Assembly: GCA_027306925.1 (NCBI GenBank)
Contig: DAHUXW010000041.1
Coordinates: 1 to 51,827, forward strand
Direction of reading: 5' to 3'
Length of the DNA stretch: 51,827 nt
Source of the DNA: Acidimicrobiaceae bacterium
GTDB lineage: Bacteria > Actinomycetota > Acidimicrobiia > Acidimicrobiales > Bog-793
Part shown: positions 1-9,947 of the stretch, piece by piece
Layout of the letters: the number at the start of each line of letters is the position of its first letter
Numbering within the stretch: position 1 is the stretch's first letter
The notes under the pieces: generated by a model
What the model saw: only the letters and a program-made list of their open reading frames with translations
Databases searched by the model: none
What the model was told of the DNA's origin: nothing
Program-made: the position numbers and the translations under genes

Positions 1-205
1 CGATCTCGCTGGTGCGGGCGTCGTCGGCCGGCGACGGGCGCCCGGTCTGCGCGTGGTAGACGATCCGCCCGAGCTCCTCCAGCAGGGCGTCGGCCCGCCG
101 CTTGGCCTGGACCGCCTCCAACTTCGCCTGCCCGGTCCGCCCGGCCTCCTGCGCCTTGTCGGCGATCTGCGTCGCCTGCGCCTTCACCTTGTCCATCAGC
201 CCCAT
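1..205 (-). CDS. Small conserved actinobacterial protein, 3' end outside window
   Basis: The minus strand opens with ATG at 205 and reads without a stop to the window edge, so only about the first 68 residues are present. The start reads MGLMDKVKAQATQIADKA and continues as a charged, Ala/Gln/Lys-rich helix that ends near GRIVYHAQTGRPSPADDA. This resembles short hypothetical actinobacterial proteins that start MG-MDKVKAQA, whose function is unknown to me. A predicted coiled coil or amphipathic helix is the only structural hint. It lies downstream of the cimA operon on the same strand, separated by 109 bases. Confidence 0.6.
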   Translation of the reverse strand, partial: MGLMDKVKAQATQIADKAQEAGRTGQAKLEAVQAKRRADALLEELGRIVYHAQTGRPSPADDARTSEI

Positions 206-314
206 GTCGGCCTCCCCGGCGCCTCGCTAGGAACCCGCACGGCGCCCGGCTCCGGTCGCCGGCGGCTGCGCCTCGCGGTCCAGCCTAGGACACGCGCCGC
301 GGCGCGGCGCGGCG

Positions 315-824
315 TCAGGTGCCGAGCAGCTCCGCCCACCGGGCCCGCCCGGCTCGCACCGCGTCGGGGGTCGACCGCAGCGATGACTCGGGCACCGACC
401 CGACGACCGATCGCCGCTTCGCGTAGTCGTGGCTCGCGCCGGCGAGGACCGCGCGTCGATGCGCGACGAGCTCGTCGGGCGCCTCCGACAGGCACCCGAA
501 CAGCTCGAGCGCGAGCTCGACGTCGGTCGCGACGGGCGCGCGCCCGAAGAGCGCGGCGCGGCGGAGGCCGATCGCGACGGCCGCCGCGAGCACGTCGTCG
601 GTGTGCTCGCCCGGGGCGAGCACGAGGCGGGGCGCAACGAGCTCGGCGAGGCGGAGCGCGTAGCCCTGGTCGGGCCCGGGCACGCCGCCTCCGGGGATCG
701 TCACGCTCCCGCCGGGCTCGAGGTCCGCGGGACGCCCGAGGCGCCACGGCGCGGGCGGCGCGAGGCGGTACGCGGGCCGGACCTCGTCCTCGGCCGCGAT
801 CGGTGCGAACTTCGGCTGGGTCAT
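315..824 (-). CDS. Hypothetical protein at end of the leuB-ilvE-cimA operon (169 aa)
   Basis: The ATG at 824 overlaps the cimA stop codon (ATGA), so it is probably translationally coupled to cimA. The protein starts MTQPKFAPIAAEDEVRPAY and has a proline-rich N-terminus (APPAPWRLGRPADLEPG). A helical middle follows, with LAELVAPRLVLAPGEHTDDVLAAAVAIG, and then a short C-terminal helical region. I recognise no catalytic motif, signal peptide or membrane segment. Its position as the last gene of a branched-chain amino acid operon is the only functional clue. The unrelated long frame that runs through this region and cimA is a shadow. Confidence 0.6.
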   Translation of the reverse strand: MTQPKFAPIAAEDEVRPAYRLAPPAPWRLGRPADLEPGGSVTIPGGGVPGPDQGYALRLAELVAPRLVLAPGEHTDDVLAAAVAIGLRRAALFGRAPVATDVELALELFGCLSEAPDELVAHRRAVLAGASHDYAKRRSVVGSVPESSLRSTPDAVRAGRARWAELLGT

Positions 825-2575
825 GAGCGCTCCTCCGGGGCGGTTGCCGTTACCGCGGACGACCGCAGCAACCCGAACACGACCGAGTCGACGAGTGCGT
901 GCCACGACGCCTCGATGACGTTCTCCGAGACGCCGATCGTCGACCAGCTCCCGTCGGGGTCCGCGGTGTCGAGCAGGACGCGCGTCACCGCGCCGGTCCC
1001 CTTCGCGGTGTCGAGGACGCGGACGCGGTAGTCCGTGAGGTGCATCGACGCGAGCTCGGCGAAGTAGGGGCCGATCGCCTCGCGCAGCGCCGCGTCGAGG
1101 GCGTTCACCGGCCCGTTGCCTTCGGCGGTCGCGACGACGCGCCGCCCCGCGACGCGGACCTTCACGGTCGCCTCGGTCATGAGCTCGCCGTCGCCCGCCC
1201 ACGGGTGGACGAGCCGGATCGCCCCCGCGCGACCGGCGGACCCCCCGGGGCGCTCGCGCCAGTCGGTGCTCACGCGGAAGGACTCGACCGAGAAGAAGCC
1301 GTCGAGCGCCGCGGCGCTGCCGCCCGCCGCCGCGCGCATGAGCAGCTCGAGCGAGCCGTCGGCGACCTCGAAGTGGTAGCCCGCGTGCTCGAGCCGCTTC
1401 AGCGCGTCGAGGACCTCCGCGAGCGCGGCCGAGTCGAGCTCGATCCCGAGCTCGGCGGCCTTCAGCGCGAGCGTCGAGCGCCCCGCGAGCTCGCTCACGA
1501 CAAAGCGCGCGCCGTTGCCGACCGAGTCGGGCCGGACGTGCTCGTACGCGTCGGACCGCCGCGCGATCGCGCTCGTGTGGAGCCCGGCCTTGTGCGCGAA
1601 CGCCGCGGTCCCCACATACGGGCGCTGCGGGTCGAGGTTCACGTTCACGAGCTCCGCGATGTGGCGCGCGACGGGCGTGACGAGCTCGAGCCGCTCGCGC
1701 GGGATCGTCTCGACGCCCATCTTCAAGCTGAGGTTCGGGATCGCCGCGGAGAGGTCCGCGTTGCCCGCGCACTCCCCGTAGCCGTTCACGCAGCCCTGGA
1801 CCTGTGTCGCGCCGTAGCGAACCGCGGTGATCGTGTTCGCGACCGCGCAGCCGCTGTCGTTGTGGAAGTGCACTCCGAGGTCCGCGGACGTCGCCGCCCG
1901 CACGCCGGACACGACCTGCTCGACCTGGAACGGGAGCATGCCGCCGTTGGTGTCGCAGAGGACGAGCGCCTCGGCGCCGGCGACCTCGGCGGCGGCGAGG
2001 ACCCGCAGCGCGAAGTCGCGGTCGCGAAGGTAGCCGTCGAAGAAGTGCTCCGCGTCGAGGAACACGCGAAGGCCGTGCGACCGGAGGAACGCGACGGAGT
2101 CCGAGACCATCGCGACCGCCTCGTCGAGGTTCGTCCGCAGCGTCTCGGTGACATGCAGGTCGGAGGACTTCGCGACGATGCAGACGGCCTCGGTCCCCGC
2201 GGTGACGAGGTGGGCGAGCGTGTCGTCGTGCTCCGCCGCGACGCCCGGCCGGCGCGTCGAGCCGAACGCGACGAGCGTCGCGGTCCGCAGCTTCAGCTCG
2301 TCACGGGCCCGGGCGAAGAACTCCTCGTCCTTCGGGTTCGCGCCGGGCCAGCCGCCCTCGATGTACGCGACGCCCAGGTGGTCGAGCTGCTCGGCGACGC
2401 GCAGCTTGTCCTCGACGGTGAGCGAGATGCCCTCCTGCTGCGAGCCGTCGCGAAGCGTCGTGTCGTAGACGTCGACGGCCGCGGGAAGCTCGGCGGCGCC
2501 GATCGGCACGTGGTCGTGCCGGTGCCCGGACGCGTGCGCGCCGCCGTGCTGCGCGCCGCCGTGCTCAGACGACAC
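821..2575 (-). CDS. cimA: (R)-citramalate synthase
   Basis: This enzyme condenses pyruvate and acetyl-CoA to (R)-citramalate, giving a threonine-independent route to 2-oxobutyrate for isoleucine. The 584-residue protein has the HMGL-like TIM barrel, with the catalytic Arg-Asp pair in YDTTLRDGSQ (R42, D43) and the metal-binding HFHND. YGECAGNADL, the CimA counterpart of the IPMS GERxGN motif, follows. A C-terminal LeuA-type regulatory domain (about 430-560) contains AEGNGPVNALD. The N-terminal 23 residues are unusually His- and Gly-rich. The start is GTG at 2575, inside the ilvE 3' end (11-base overlap). TLRDGSQQEGIS and the absence of a class 2 LeuA N-terminal extension favour citramalate synthase over isopropylmalate synthase, and a separate leuA is present at 8057. 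Confidence 0.9.
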   Translation of the reverse strand: MSSEHGGAQHGGAHASGHRHDHVPIGAAELPAAVDVYDTTLRDGSQQEGISLTVEDKLRVAEQLDHLGVAYIEGGWPGANPKDEEFFARARDELKLRTATLVAFGSTRRPGVAAEHDDTLAHLVTAGTEAVCIVAKSSDLHVTETLRTNLDEAVAMVSDSVAFLRSHGLRVFLDAEHFFDGYLRDRDFALRVLAAAEVAGAEALVLCDTNGGMLPFQVEQVVSGVRAATSADLGVHFHNDSGCAVANTITAVRYGATQVQGCVNGYGECAGNADLSAAIPNLSLKMGVETIPRERLELVTPVARHIAELVNVNLDPQRPYVGTAAFAHKAGLHTSAIARRSDAYEHVRPDSVGNGARFVVSELAGRSTLALKAAELGIELDSAALAEVLDALKRLEHAGYHFEVADGSLELLMRAAAGGSAAALDGFFSVESFRVSTDWRERPGGSAGRAGAIRLVHPWAGDGELMTEATVKVRVAGRRVVATAEGNGPVNALDAALREAIGPYFAELASMHLTDYRVRVLDTAKGTGAVTRVLLDTADPDGSWSTIGVSENVIEASWHALVDSVVFGLLRSSAVTATAPEERS

Positions 2576-3491
2576 GTTCCAGCCAGTCCTTGTACCGGTC
2601 GACCTCGCCGCGCACGGCGCCGAAGTAGACCTCCTGGATCGCGGTGGTCACGGGACCGGGCCTGCCGCCGGCGACGAGCCGGTCGTCCACCGAGGAGATC
2701 GGCACGACCTCGGCCGCGGTGCCGGTGAGGAACGCCTCGTCCGCGAGGTAGAGGTCCGAACGGCGCAGCAGCGCCTCGCGCACCTCGTAGCCGAGGTCCT
2801 GCGCGATCGTCCGGACCGAGTCCGCGGTGATGCCCTCGAGCGCGCCGACCGCCGAGCTCGGCGGCGTGAGGATCTCGCCCCGGCGGACGAGGAACAGGTT
2901 CTCACCCGTTCCCTCGGCCACGTAGCCGTCGGTCGTGCACATGAGCGCCTCGTCGTAGCCCGCGCGCACCGCCTCGACCTTCGCGAGCGACGAGTTCATG
3001 TACATGCCCGTCGCCTTCGCCGCGGTCGGGAGCGTGCGCGGATCGAGGCGCGCCCACGAGCTCACCTTCAGCCTGATCCCGTTCCGGACGCCGTCCTCGC
3101 CGAGGTACGCGCCCCACTGCCAGACCGCGACCGCGACCCGCACCTCGCACGGGAGCGGGTTCAGCCCCATCTCTCCGTAGCCGAGGTAGACGAGCGGCCG
3201 TATGTAGCACGCGTCGAGACCGCTTGCCCCGACGGTGTCGAGGACCGCGGCGACGAGCTCGTCCTCGCCGTAGGGCACGTCGAGCGCGAGCAGGTGAGCG
3301 GACGCGAGCAGGCGGGCGACGTGCTCGCGCAGCCGGAACACGGCCGTCCCCGCCGCCGTCGGGTACGCCCGGATGCCCTCGAAGACCGCGGTGCCGTAGT
3401 GGAGGCTGTGGGTGAGGACGTGCACCGTCGCGTCCTGCCAGTCGACGAGCTCGCCGTCCATCCAGATCTTCGCTGTCGGCGTGATCGGCAT
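2565..3491 (-). CDS. ilvE: Branched-chain amino acid aminotransferase
   Basis: This is a class IV PLP aminotransferase of 308 residues that makes the last step of Leu, Ile and Val synthesis with glutamate as amino donor. It starts MPITPTAKIWMDGELVDW. The typical HVLTHSLHYGTAVFEGIRAY follows near residues 25-45. The PLP lysine is in KATGMYMNSSLAKVEA, and GTGENLFLVRRGEILTPP and GTAAEVVPI come later. The ATG at 3491 lies three bases from the leuB stop codon, and the frame overlaps the cimA start. The gene is therefore the middle cistron of leuB-ilvE-cimA. The longer open frame upstream of 3491 only shadows leuB. Confidence 0.95.
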   Translation of the reverse strand: MPITPTAKIWMDGELVDWQDATVHVLTHSLHYGTAVFEGIRAYPTAAGTAVFRLREHVARLLASAHLLALDVPYGEDELVAAVLDTVGASGLDACYIRPLVYLGYGEMGLNPLPCEVRVAVAVWQWGAYLGEDGVRNGIRLKVSSWARLDPRTLPTAAKATGMYMNSSLAKVEAVRAGYDEALMCTTDGYVAEGTGENLFLVRRGEILTPPSSAVGALEGITADSVRTIAQDLGYEVREALLRRSDLYLADEAFLTGTAAEVVPISSVDDRLVAGGRPGPVTTAIQEVYFGAVRGEVDRYKDWLERVV

Positions 3492-3493
3492 CG

Positions 3494-4519
3494 CTAGATC
3501 CTCCTCGCCACGGCGTCGCCGACGCTCGCGGTCGTCCATTGCTCGTCGTTGGAAGCCATCTCGTCGCCGACCGCGAGCACCGCCGCGGTGATGCGCCGAG
3601 CCGCGTCGGTCTCGCCGAGGTGCTCGAGCATCATCGCCGCGGAGCGAATCGCCGCGAGGGGGTTCGCGCGGCCGGTGCCCGCGATGTCGTGCGCCGCGCC
3701 GTGCACCGGCTCGAACAGCGACGGCCCGGTGCGGTCGGGGTTCAAGTTCGCGGAGGCGGCGAGGCCGATGCCGCCCGCGACCGCTCCCGCGAGGTCCGTG
3801 AGGATGTCCCCGAACAGGTTGTCGGTCACGACGACGTCGTAGCGGCGCGCGTCGGTCGCGAAGTAGATGCAGGCGGCGTCGACGTGGTTGTACGCCGTCG
3901 ACACCGACGGGTGCTCCGTCGCGACCGCGTCGAACGTGCGCTGCCACAGGTCGCCCGCGTAGGTGAGGACGTTGGTCTTGTGCACGAGCGTCACCGAGCG
4001 GCGCTCGCGCTCCTCGGCGAGGCCGAACGCGAAGCGCACGCACCGCTCGACGCCGTGGCGCGTGTTCACCGAACCCTGGGTCGCGACCTCGTGGGGCGTG
4101 CCCCGCCGGAGCTGGCCGCCCTCGCCCGCGTACGGGCCCTCGGTGTTCTCGCGCACGACCGCGAAGTCCGCGCCCTCGGCGATCGAGCCGGGCGTCGCGT
4201 GGAAGGGGCGGAGGTTCACGTAGAGGTCGAGCTCGAAGCGCATCTTGAGCAAGAGGCCGCGCTCGAGCACGCCCGAGGGGACCTCGGTCGACCCGATCGC
4301 GGGCCCGACGGCTCCGAGCAGCACCGCGTCGACCTGGCGCAGCTCGTCGAGCACCGCGTCCGGGAGCACCTCCCCGGTGCGGACGTACCGGCTCGCGCCG
4401 AGGTCGTACTCGGTCGTGTCGAGCTTGACCCCGGCGGCGTCGACGACCTTCAACGCCTCCGCGACGACCTCCGGGCCGATGCCGTCGCCCCCGATCACCG
4501 CAACCGTGTAGCTGCCCAC
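3494..4519 (-). CDS. leuB: 3-isopropylmalate dehydrogenase
   Basis: This enzyme oxidatively decarboxylates 3-isopropylmalate in leucine synthesis. In cimA-containing organisms the same enzyme also acts on beta-methylmalate in the citramalate route. It has GDGIGPEV at the N-terminus, substrate arginines around [24 protein letters not shown], the Mg-binding [14 protein letters not shown], and [14 protein letters not shown] place the start at GTG 4519. [11 protein letters not shown] fits the family start, and a strong purine-rich ribosome site (GGGAGAAGGGG) lies just upstream. The longer frame to 4684 would run through the attenuator. The resulting 341 residues match actinobacterial LeuB. It is the first structural gene after the leader/terminator at 4645-4735. 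Confidence 0.93.
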   Translation of the reverse strand: MGSYTVAVIGGDGIGPEVVAEALKVVDAAGVKLDTTEYDLGASRYVRTGEVLPDAVLDELRQVDAVLLGAVGPAIGSTEVPSGVLERGLLLKMRFELDLYVNLRPFHATPGSIAEGADFAVVRENTEGPYAGEGGQLRRGTPHEVATQGSVNTRHGVERCVRFAFGLAEERERRSVTLVHKTNVLTYAGDLWQRTFDAVATEHPSVSTAYNHVDAACIYFATDARRYDVVVTDNLFGDILTDLAGAVAGGIGLAASANLNPDRTGPSLFEPVHGAAHDIAGTGRANPLAAIRSAAMMLEHLGETDAARRITAAVLAVGDEMASNDEQWTTASVGDAVARRI

Positions 4520-4644
4520 GTCGACCCCTTCTCCCTCGCCGGGCTTCGCGCCGCCGCAGGTCTCCCGGCCCCTCACCGCGTCCTCGTCGCCGAGCACCGC
4601 ACCCCCGGTCACGACCGTCGCCCGGGAGCGGATCGCCCCGGAGC

Positions 4645-4675
4645 AACAAAAAGGCCGCCCACCTGGTGGACGGCC
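4645..4675 (-). terminator. Attenuator terminator upstream of leuB
   Basis: On the minus strand the stem GGCCGTCC/GGGCGGCC, with loop ACCAGGT, is followed at once by TTTTTGTT. This is a canonical intrinsic terminator placed between the leader peptide (4703-4735) and leuB (start 4519). Since no gene ends here on this strand, it reads as an attenuator. A weaker upstream pairing, GCGCAC with GTGCGT, could be the competing structure. Confidence 0.8.
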
Positions 4676-4702
4676 GCGACGCACTCCGGACGGGTGCGCC
4701 GT

Positions 4703-4735
4703 TCAGGTAATTACGCGCTCGCTCGGACCGGACAT
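4703..4735 (-). CDS. Leader peptide of the leuB-ilvE-cimA operon
   Basis: This is a ten-residue open frame, MSGPSERVIT, ending in TGA. It lies 28 bases upstream of the attenuator terminator. Val and Ile codons stand just before the Thr-stop, as expected for control by branched-chain aminoacyl-tRNA. A sigma70-like promoter ends seven bases upstream of the ATG, so the message would begin at or next to the start codon (leaderless translation). The frame stays open upstream (RIVV precedes the ATG), but that part overlaps the -10 box. It is therefore unlikely to be transcribed from this promoter. Confidence 0.6.
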   Translation of the reverse strand: MSGPSERVIT

Positions 4736-4742
4736 CACGACG

Positions 4743-4771
4743 ATTCTCGCGACCCCGGAGGCCCACGTCAA
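4743..4771 (-). promoter_or_regulatory. Promoter of the leuB leader
   Basis: The minus strand has TTGACG (4766-4771), a 17-base spacer and GAGAAT (4743-4748). Seven bases later comes the leader ATG at 4735. Spacing and boxes fit a housekeeping sigma factor, and the implied start site coincides with the ATG. Confidence 0.6.
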
Positions 4772-4794
4772 CTCATGCGCGCCATCGCCCGGTC

Positions 4795-5394
4795 ATGCGC
4801 GCCCTCCCCCGGGCGCGTCCGGCGGACCACGGCGCGACGCGCGATCATGTGGAGGTGTCCGAAGACGCACGCGAGCGGTCGAGGCGGGGGATCCGCGCCT
4901 CGGACGCGGACCGGGAGCGTGCGGTCGAGTTCGTCCGCAGCCACGCCGGCGAGGGTCGGCTGACCGTCGACGAGCTCGAGGACCGGGTCGGCCGGGCGCT
5001 CACCGCGAAGACGCTCGGCGACCTGGACGACCTCGTCTACGACCTCCCGCCGCTGCCCGCGAGCCGACTGGCCGCGACGTCGCCCGCACGGCCGCGGAGG
5101 CGTTCGCCGCTCCCGGGCTCCTGGACCTGGGTCCGGTACGCAGCGCTCGCGCTGTTCCTCGCCGCGATCGTCGGGCCGGGGCCCGGGCGCGGGGTGCTGT
5201 TCATCCCATGGCTGTGGATCGGGGTGTTCTTCCTCGTGCGTCGCGGGCGTCGCGGCCGGTCGGCCGGCTCCCCGCCGCAGTACTACGGCGCGCCCGGCGC
5301 GTTCGGCCCTCCGGCCTGCTGCGGCGCGCCCGAGGTGGCGCGCCCGCCGGCGACCCTCGAGTGGCGACCGCCGGAGGTCGACGAGCCGCGCTGA
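4795..5394 (+). CDS. DUF1707-domain membrane protein
   Basis: Residues about 35-85 match the DUF1707 (SHOCT-like) pattern: RASDADRERAVEFVRSHAGEGRLTVDELEDRVGRALTAKT in outline, then DLDDLVYDLP. Two closely spaced hydrophobic stretches follow (WVRYAALALFLAAIVG and GVLFIPWLWIGVFFLV), and then a basic patch and a Pro/Gly/Tyr-rich tail. DUF1707 proteins are common in actinobacteria and mostly uncharacterised. It is probably membrane-anchored with a cytoplasmic N-terminal domain. The ATG at 4795 has no clear ribosome site. A GTG at 4849 or 4855, just before the conserved domain, could be the true start. It diverges from leuB. Its last codons are duplicated 73 bases downstream. Confidence 0.7.
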   Translation: MRALPRARPADHGATRDHVEVSEDARERSRRGIRASDADRERAVEFVRSHAGEGRLTVDELEDRVGRALTAKTLGDLDDLVYDLPPLPASRLAATSPARPRRRSPLPGSWTWVRYAALALFLAAIVGPGPGRGVLFIPWLWIGVFFLVRRGRRGRSAGSPPQYYGAPGAFGPPACCGAPEVARPPATLEWRPPEVDEPR

Positions 5395-5398
5395 GGCG
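5359..5398 (+). repeat. Direct repeat, copy 1 (3' end of DUF1707 gene)
   Basis: This 40-base segment covers the last codons and the stop of the DUF1707 gene. It recurs at 5432-5471 with one mismatch, 73 bases apart. It looks like a local tandem duplication of the gene end. Confidence 0.85.
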
Positions 5399-5431
5399 CG
5401 CGTCCCGGTGCCGCCCGAGGCGCGGTCTCGG

Positions 5432-5471
5432 GAGTGGCGACCGCGGGAGGTCGACGAGCCGCGCTGAGGCG
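5432..5471 (+). repeat. Direct repeat, copy 2 (intergenic)
   Basis: This is the second copy of the 40-base repeat, with a C-to-G difference in the middle. It contains the duplicated stop codon and lies between the DUF1707 gene and greA. No function is visible. Confidence 0.85.
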
Positions 5472-5531
5472 GCTGCAGGGCTCCGCCCCGCGTGACGCCC
5501 ACGCCGCCATCGAGCGGGTACCCTCGTCGCG

Positions 5532-5999
5532 ATGAGCGAGACGCACCTGACGGCAGTGACCCATGCGCGGCTCGTAGCGGAGCTCGAGGACCTGACCACG
5601 CGCGGCCGCGTCGAGATCGCGCGGCAGATCGAAGCCGCGCGCGCGCTCGGCGACCTCTCGGAGAACGGCGACTACCACGCTGCGAAGGACGCGCAGGGCA
5701 AGATGGAAGCGCGCGTCCGCCAGCTGCAGGCGATGCTCGGGAGCGCGGTGATCGTCGGCGACGCGCCCGGCGAGGACGGCGTCGTCGCGACCGGCACGGT
5801 CGTCGCGATCCGCTACGAGGGCGACGACGACGTCGAGCGCTACCTCGTCGGCTCGATCGAGGAGCGGCGCGACGACGTCTCGGTGATCTCGCCGGGCTCG
5901 CCGCTCGGGCAAGCCCTCGTCGGGCGGAGCGAGGGCGACGTGGTCGAGTACGACGCGCCAAACGGCCGGCTGCGCGTCGAGATCGTCAGCGTCGGCTGA
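5532..5999 (+). CDS. greA: Transcription elongation factor GreA
   Basis: GreA stimulates transcript cleavage by backtracked RNA polymerase. The 155-residue length is normal for the family. The N-terminal coiled coil carries the hallmark [17 protein letters not shown] (about 37-53), which includes the acidic tip residues. The C-terminal FKBP-like domain contains [21 protein letters not shown]. The ATG at 5532 gives [21 protein letters not shown], a good family start, although no strong ribosome site precedes it. It stands alone on the plus strand, 23 bases before leuC, and may be co-transcribed with leuCD. Confidence 0.95.
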   Translation: MSETHLTAVTHARLVAELEDLTTRGRVEIARQIEAARALGDLSENGDYHAAKDAQGKMEARVRQLQAMLGSAVIVGDAPGEDGVVATGTVVAIRYEGDDDVERYLVGSIEERRDDVSVISPGSPLGQALVGRSEGDVVEYDAPNGRLRVEIVSVG

Positions 6000-6022
6000 C
6001 CGAACGAGCACCGGGGAGCACC

Positions 6023-7429
6023 ATGGCGCGCACACTGTCGGAGAAGGTCTGGGACCGCCACGTCGTCCACGCGGGCGACGGCGGCACGGACCCCGACCTG
6101 CTCTTCATCGACCTCCACCTCGTCCACGAGGTCACCTCGCCCCAGGCCTTCGAGGGCCTGAGGCTTGCCGGCCGGCGCGTCCGCCGTCCCGACCTCACGG
6201 TCGCGACCGCGGACCACAACGTGCCGACGACCGACATCGACAAGCCCGTCGCCGACCCCGTCTCGCGCCGCCAGCTCGAGGCCCTCGCCACCAACTGCGA
6301 GGACTTCGGCGTCACGTGCTACCCGATGGGCGACGACGACCAGGGCATCGTCCACGTGATCGGCCCCGAGCAGGGGCTCACCCAGCCGGGGATGACCGTC
6401 GTGTGCGGCGACAGCCACACCTCGACCCACGGGGCGTTCGGCGCGCTCGCGTTCGGCATCGGCACCTCCGAGGTCGAGCACGTGCTCGCGACCCAGACGC
6501 TCCCCCAGGCCCGGCCGAAGACCATGGCGGTCGCGGTCGAGGGCGCGATCCCCGACGGCGTGAGCGCGAAGGACGTCGTGCTCGCGATCGTGGGGCGGCT
6601 CGGCACCGGCGGCGGGATCGGCCACGTGGTCGAGTACCGCGGCTCGGCGATCCGGTCGCTGTCGATGGAAGGCCGGATGACCGTCTGCAACATGTCGATC
6701 GAGGCCGGCGCGAAGGCCGGGCTCGTCGCGCCGGACGACGTGACGTTCGCCTACCTCGAGGGGCGCCGCCACGCGCCGAAGGGCGCGGACTTCGACCGGG
6801 CGGTCGAGGTGTGGCGCTCGCTCGCGACCGACGACGGCGCGACCTTCGACACGACGGTCTCGATCGACGCCGCGACGATCCGGCCGCACGTGACCTGGGG
6901 GACCAACCCGGGCCAGGTCGTGCCCGTCGACGGCTCGGTCCCCGACCCGGACGGCGCCACGGACCCCGCGGAGCGCGACGCGATCGCTCGCGCGCTCGAG
7001 TACATGGGCCTCAGCGCCGGCACGCCGATGCGCGAGGTGCGCGTGGACACCGTGTTCATCGGGTCCTGCACGAACTCGCGGATCGAGGACCTGCGCGCGG
7101 CGGCCGCCGTGCTCGACGGCCGGAGCGTGGCGCCCGGGATCCGGGCGCTCGTCGTGCCCGGATCGCGGCGGGTGAAGGCCCAGGCCGAGGACGAGGGGCT
7201 CGACAAGGTCTTCCTCGCCGCCGGCTTCGAGTGGCGCGAGCCCGGCTGCTCGATGTGCCTCGCGATGAACCCGGACAAGCTCGCCCCGGGCGAGCGGTCC
7301 GCGTCCACCTCGAACCGGAACTTCGAAGGCCGCCAAGGCCGTGGCGGGCGCACGCACCTCGTCTCGCCCGCGGTCGCCGCGGCGACGGCGGTCGCCGGCC
7401 ACTTCGCGACGCCCGACTCGTTGCACTGA
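6023..7429 (+). CDS. leuC: 3-isopropylmalate dehydratase, large subunit
   Basis: This is the 4Fe-4S aconitase-family large subunit, which works with LeuD to isomerise 2- to 3-isopropylmalate and, in the citramalate route, citramalate to methylmalate. Family motifs are [26 protein letters not shown], the first cluster cysteine in FIGSCTNSR, and the CxxC pair in [27 protein letters not shown] is near the C-terminus. The 468-residue length is typical. The ATG at 6023 follows a GGGGAG ribosome site, and the frame upstream of it shadows greA. leuD starts 16 bases after the stop codon. Confidence 0.96.
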   Translation: MARTLSEKVWDRHVVHAGDGGTDPDLLFIDLHLVHEVTSPQAFEGLRLAGRRVRRPDLTVATADHNVPTTDIDKPVADPVSRRQLEALATNCEDFGVTCYPMGDDDQGIVHVIGPEQGLTQPGMTVVCGDSHTSTHGAFGALAFGIGTSEVEHVLATQTLPQARPKTMAVAVEGAIPDGVSAKDVVLAIVGRLGTGGGIGHVVEYRGSAIRSLSMEGRMTVCNMSIEAGAKAGLVAPDDVTFAYLEGRRHAPKGADFDRAVEVWRSLATDDGATFDTTVSIDAATIRPHVTWGTNPGQVVPVDGSVPDPDGATDPAERDAIARALEYMGLSAGTPMREVRVDTVFIGSCTNSRIEDLRAAAAVLDGRSVAPGIRALVVPGSRRVKAQAEDEGLDKVFLAAGFEWREPGCSMCLAMNPDKLAPGERSASTSNRNFEGRQGRGGRTHLVSPAVAAATAVAGHFATPDSLH

Positions 7430-7445
7430 GCGCGAAGGAGCGCAC

Positions 7446-8048
7446 ATGGAGCCCGTACGGATCGTCACTGGCCGAGCGGTGCCGCTCGACCGCTCGGACG
7501 TCGACACCGACCAGATCATCCCGAGCGACTGGCTGAAGCGCATCGAGCGCACGGGCTTCGGCGCCGGGCTCTTCTCCGAGTGGCGCGACGACCGCGACTT
7601 CGTGCTCAACAAGCCCGAGCACGCCGGGGCGACGATCCTCGTCGCAGGCCCGAACTTCGGCGTCGGCTCCTCGCGCGAGCACGCCGTCTGGGCGCTCGTC
7701 GACTACGGGTTCGCGGTCGTCGTCTCACCGCGATTCGGGGACATCTTCCGCAACAACTCGACGCGCTCCGGCCTCGTGCCCGCGCAGGTGAGCCCACAGG
7801 ACGGCCGGCGGCTTCTCGAGCTCGTCGCGGCGGACCCGACGCTCGAGCTCACGGTCGACGTCGAGCGGCGGACCATCGAGGTGCCGGCCGCAGGCGTCAG
7901 CGTCGAGTTCACGCTCGACGACGCGGCGCGCGAGCGGCTCCTGCTCGGCCTCGACGACATCGGCATCACGCTGGCCCACGAGCCCGAGATCGACGCGTAC
8001 GAGGCTGCGAGGCCGGCGTTCATGCCGAGCCTGCGCGCCTCGGCCTGA
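7446..8048 (+). CDS. leuD: 3-isopropylmalate dehydratase, small subunit
   Basis: This is the swivel subunit of isopropylmalate isomerase, 200 residues. It has the substrate-specificity region DTDQIIPSDWLKRI near the start, followed by GPNFGVGSSREHAVWAL and FGDIFRNNSTRSGLVP. A GAAGGAG ribosome site precedes the ATG at 7446. It forms a two-gene unit with leuC and converges on leuA, whose stop codon is nine bases away. Confidence 0.96.
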   Translation: MEPVRIVTGRAVPLDRSDVDTDQIIPSDWLKRIERTGFGAGLFSEWRDDRDFVLNKPEHAGATILVAGPNFGVGSSREHAVWALVDYGFAVVVSPRFGDIFRNNSTRSGLVPAQVSPQDGRRLLELVAADPTLELTVDVERRTIEVPAAGVSVEFTLDDAARERLLLGLDDIGITLAHEPEIDAYEAARPAFMPSLRASA

Positions 8049-8056
8049 GCGAGCCG

Positions 8057-9871
<1,815 letters not shown>

Positions 9872-9937
9872 TCAGGTAAGAAGGAGGAGGGTCGAAGCGC
9901 CGCCGCGGGAGACCATCGGAGCAGTGTGACGGAACAT
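9872..9937 (-). CDS. leuL: leuA leader peptide with four consecutive Leu codons
   Basis: This 21-residue frame starts MFRHTAPMVSRGGAS and ends TLLLLT before TGA. Four Leu codons (CTC CTC CTT CTT) just before the stop codon are diagnostic of a leucine attenuator. The stop is followed by a strong hairpin and then an intrinsic terminator upstream of leuA. The family expectation is that stalling at Leu codons under leucyl-tRNA shortage lets transcription continue into leuA. The frame lies 10 bases downstream of the diguanylate cyclase stop codon, so the leader promoter must overlap the end of that gene. I could not assign one with confidence. Confidence 0.85.
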   Translation of the reverse strand: MFRHTAPMVSRGGASTLLLLT

Positions 9938-9947
9938 CGTGTTCACG

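Noticed and set aside
4600-4740. T-box riboswitch considered for the leu/ilv leaders
   Set aside because: The leaders are too short and lack a T-box sequence or specifier loop. Short peptides rich in the regulatory codons explain them better.
4703-4766. Longer leuB leader peptide beginning at an upstream TTG or GTG and containing RIVV
   Set aside because: The extra codons overlap the -35/-10 promoter boxes, so they should not be transcribed from this promoter.
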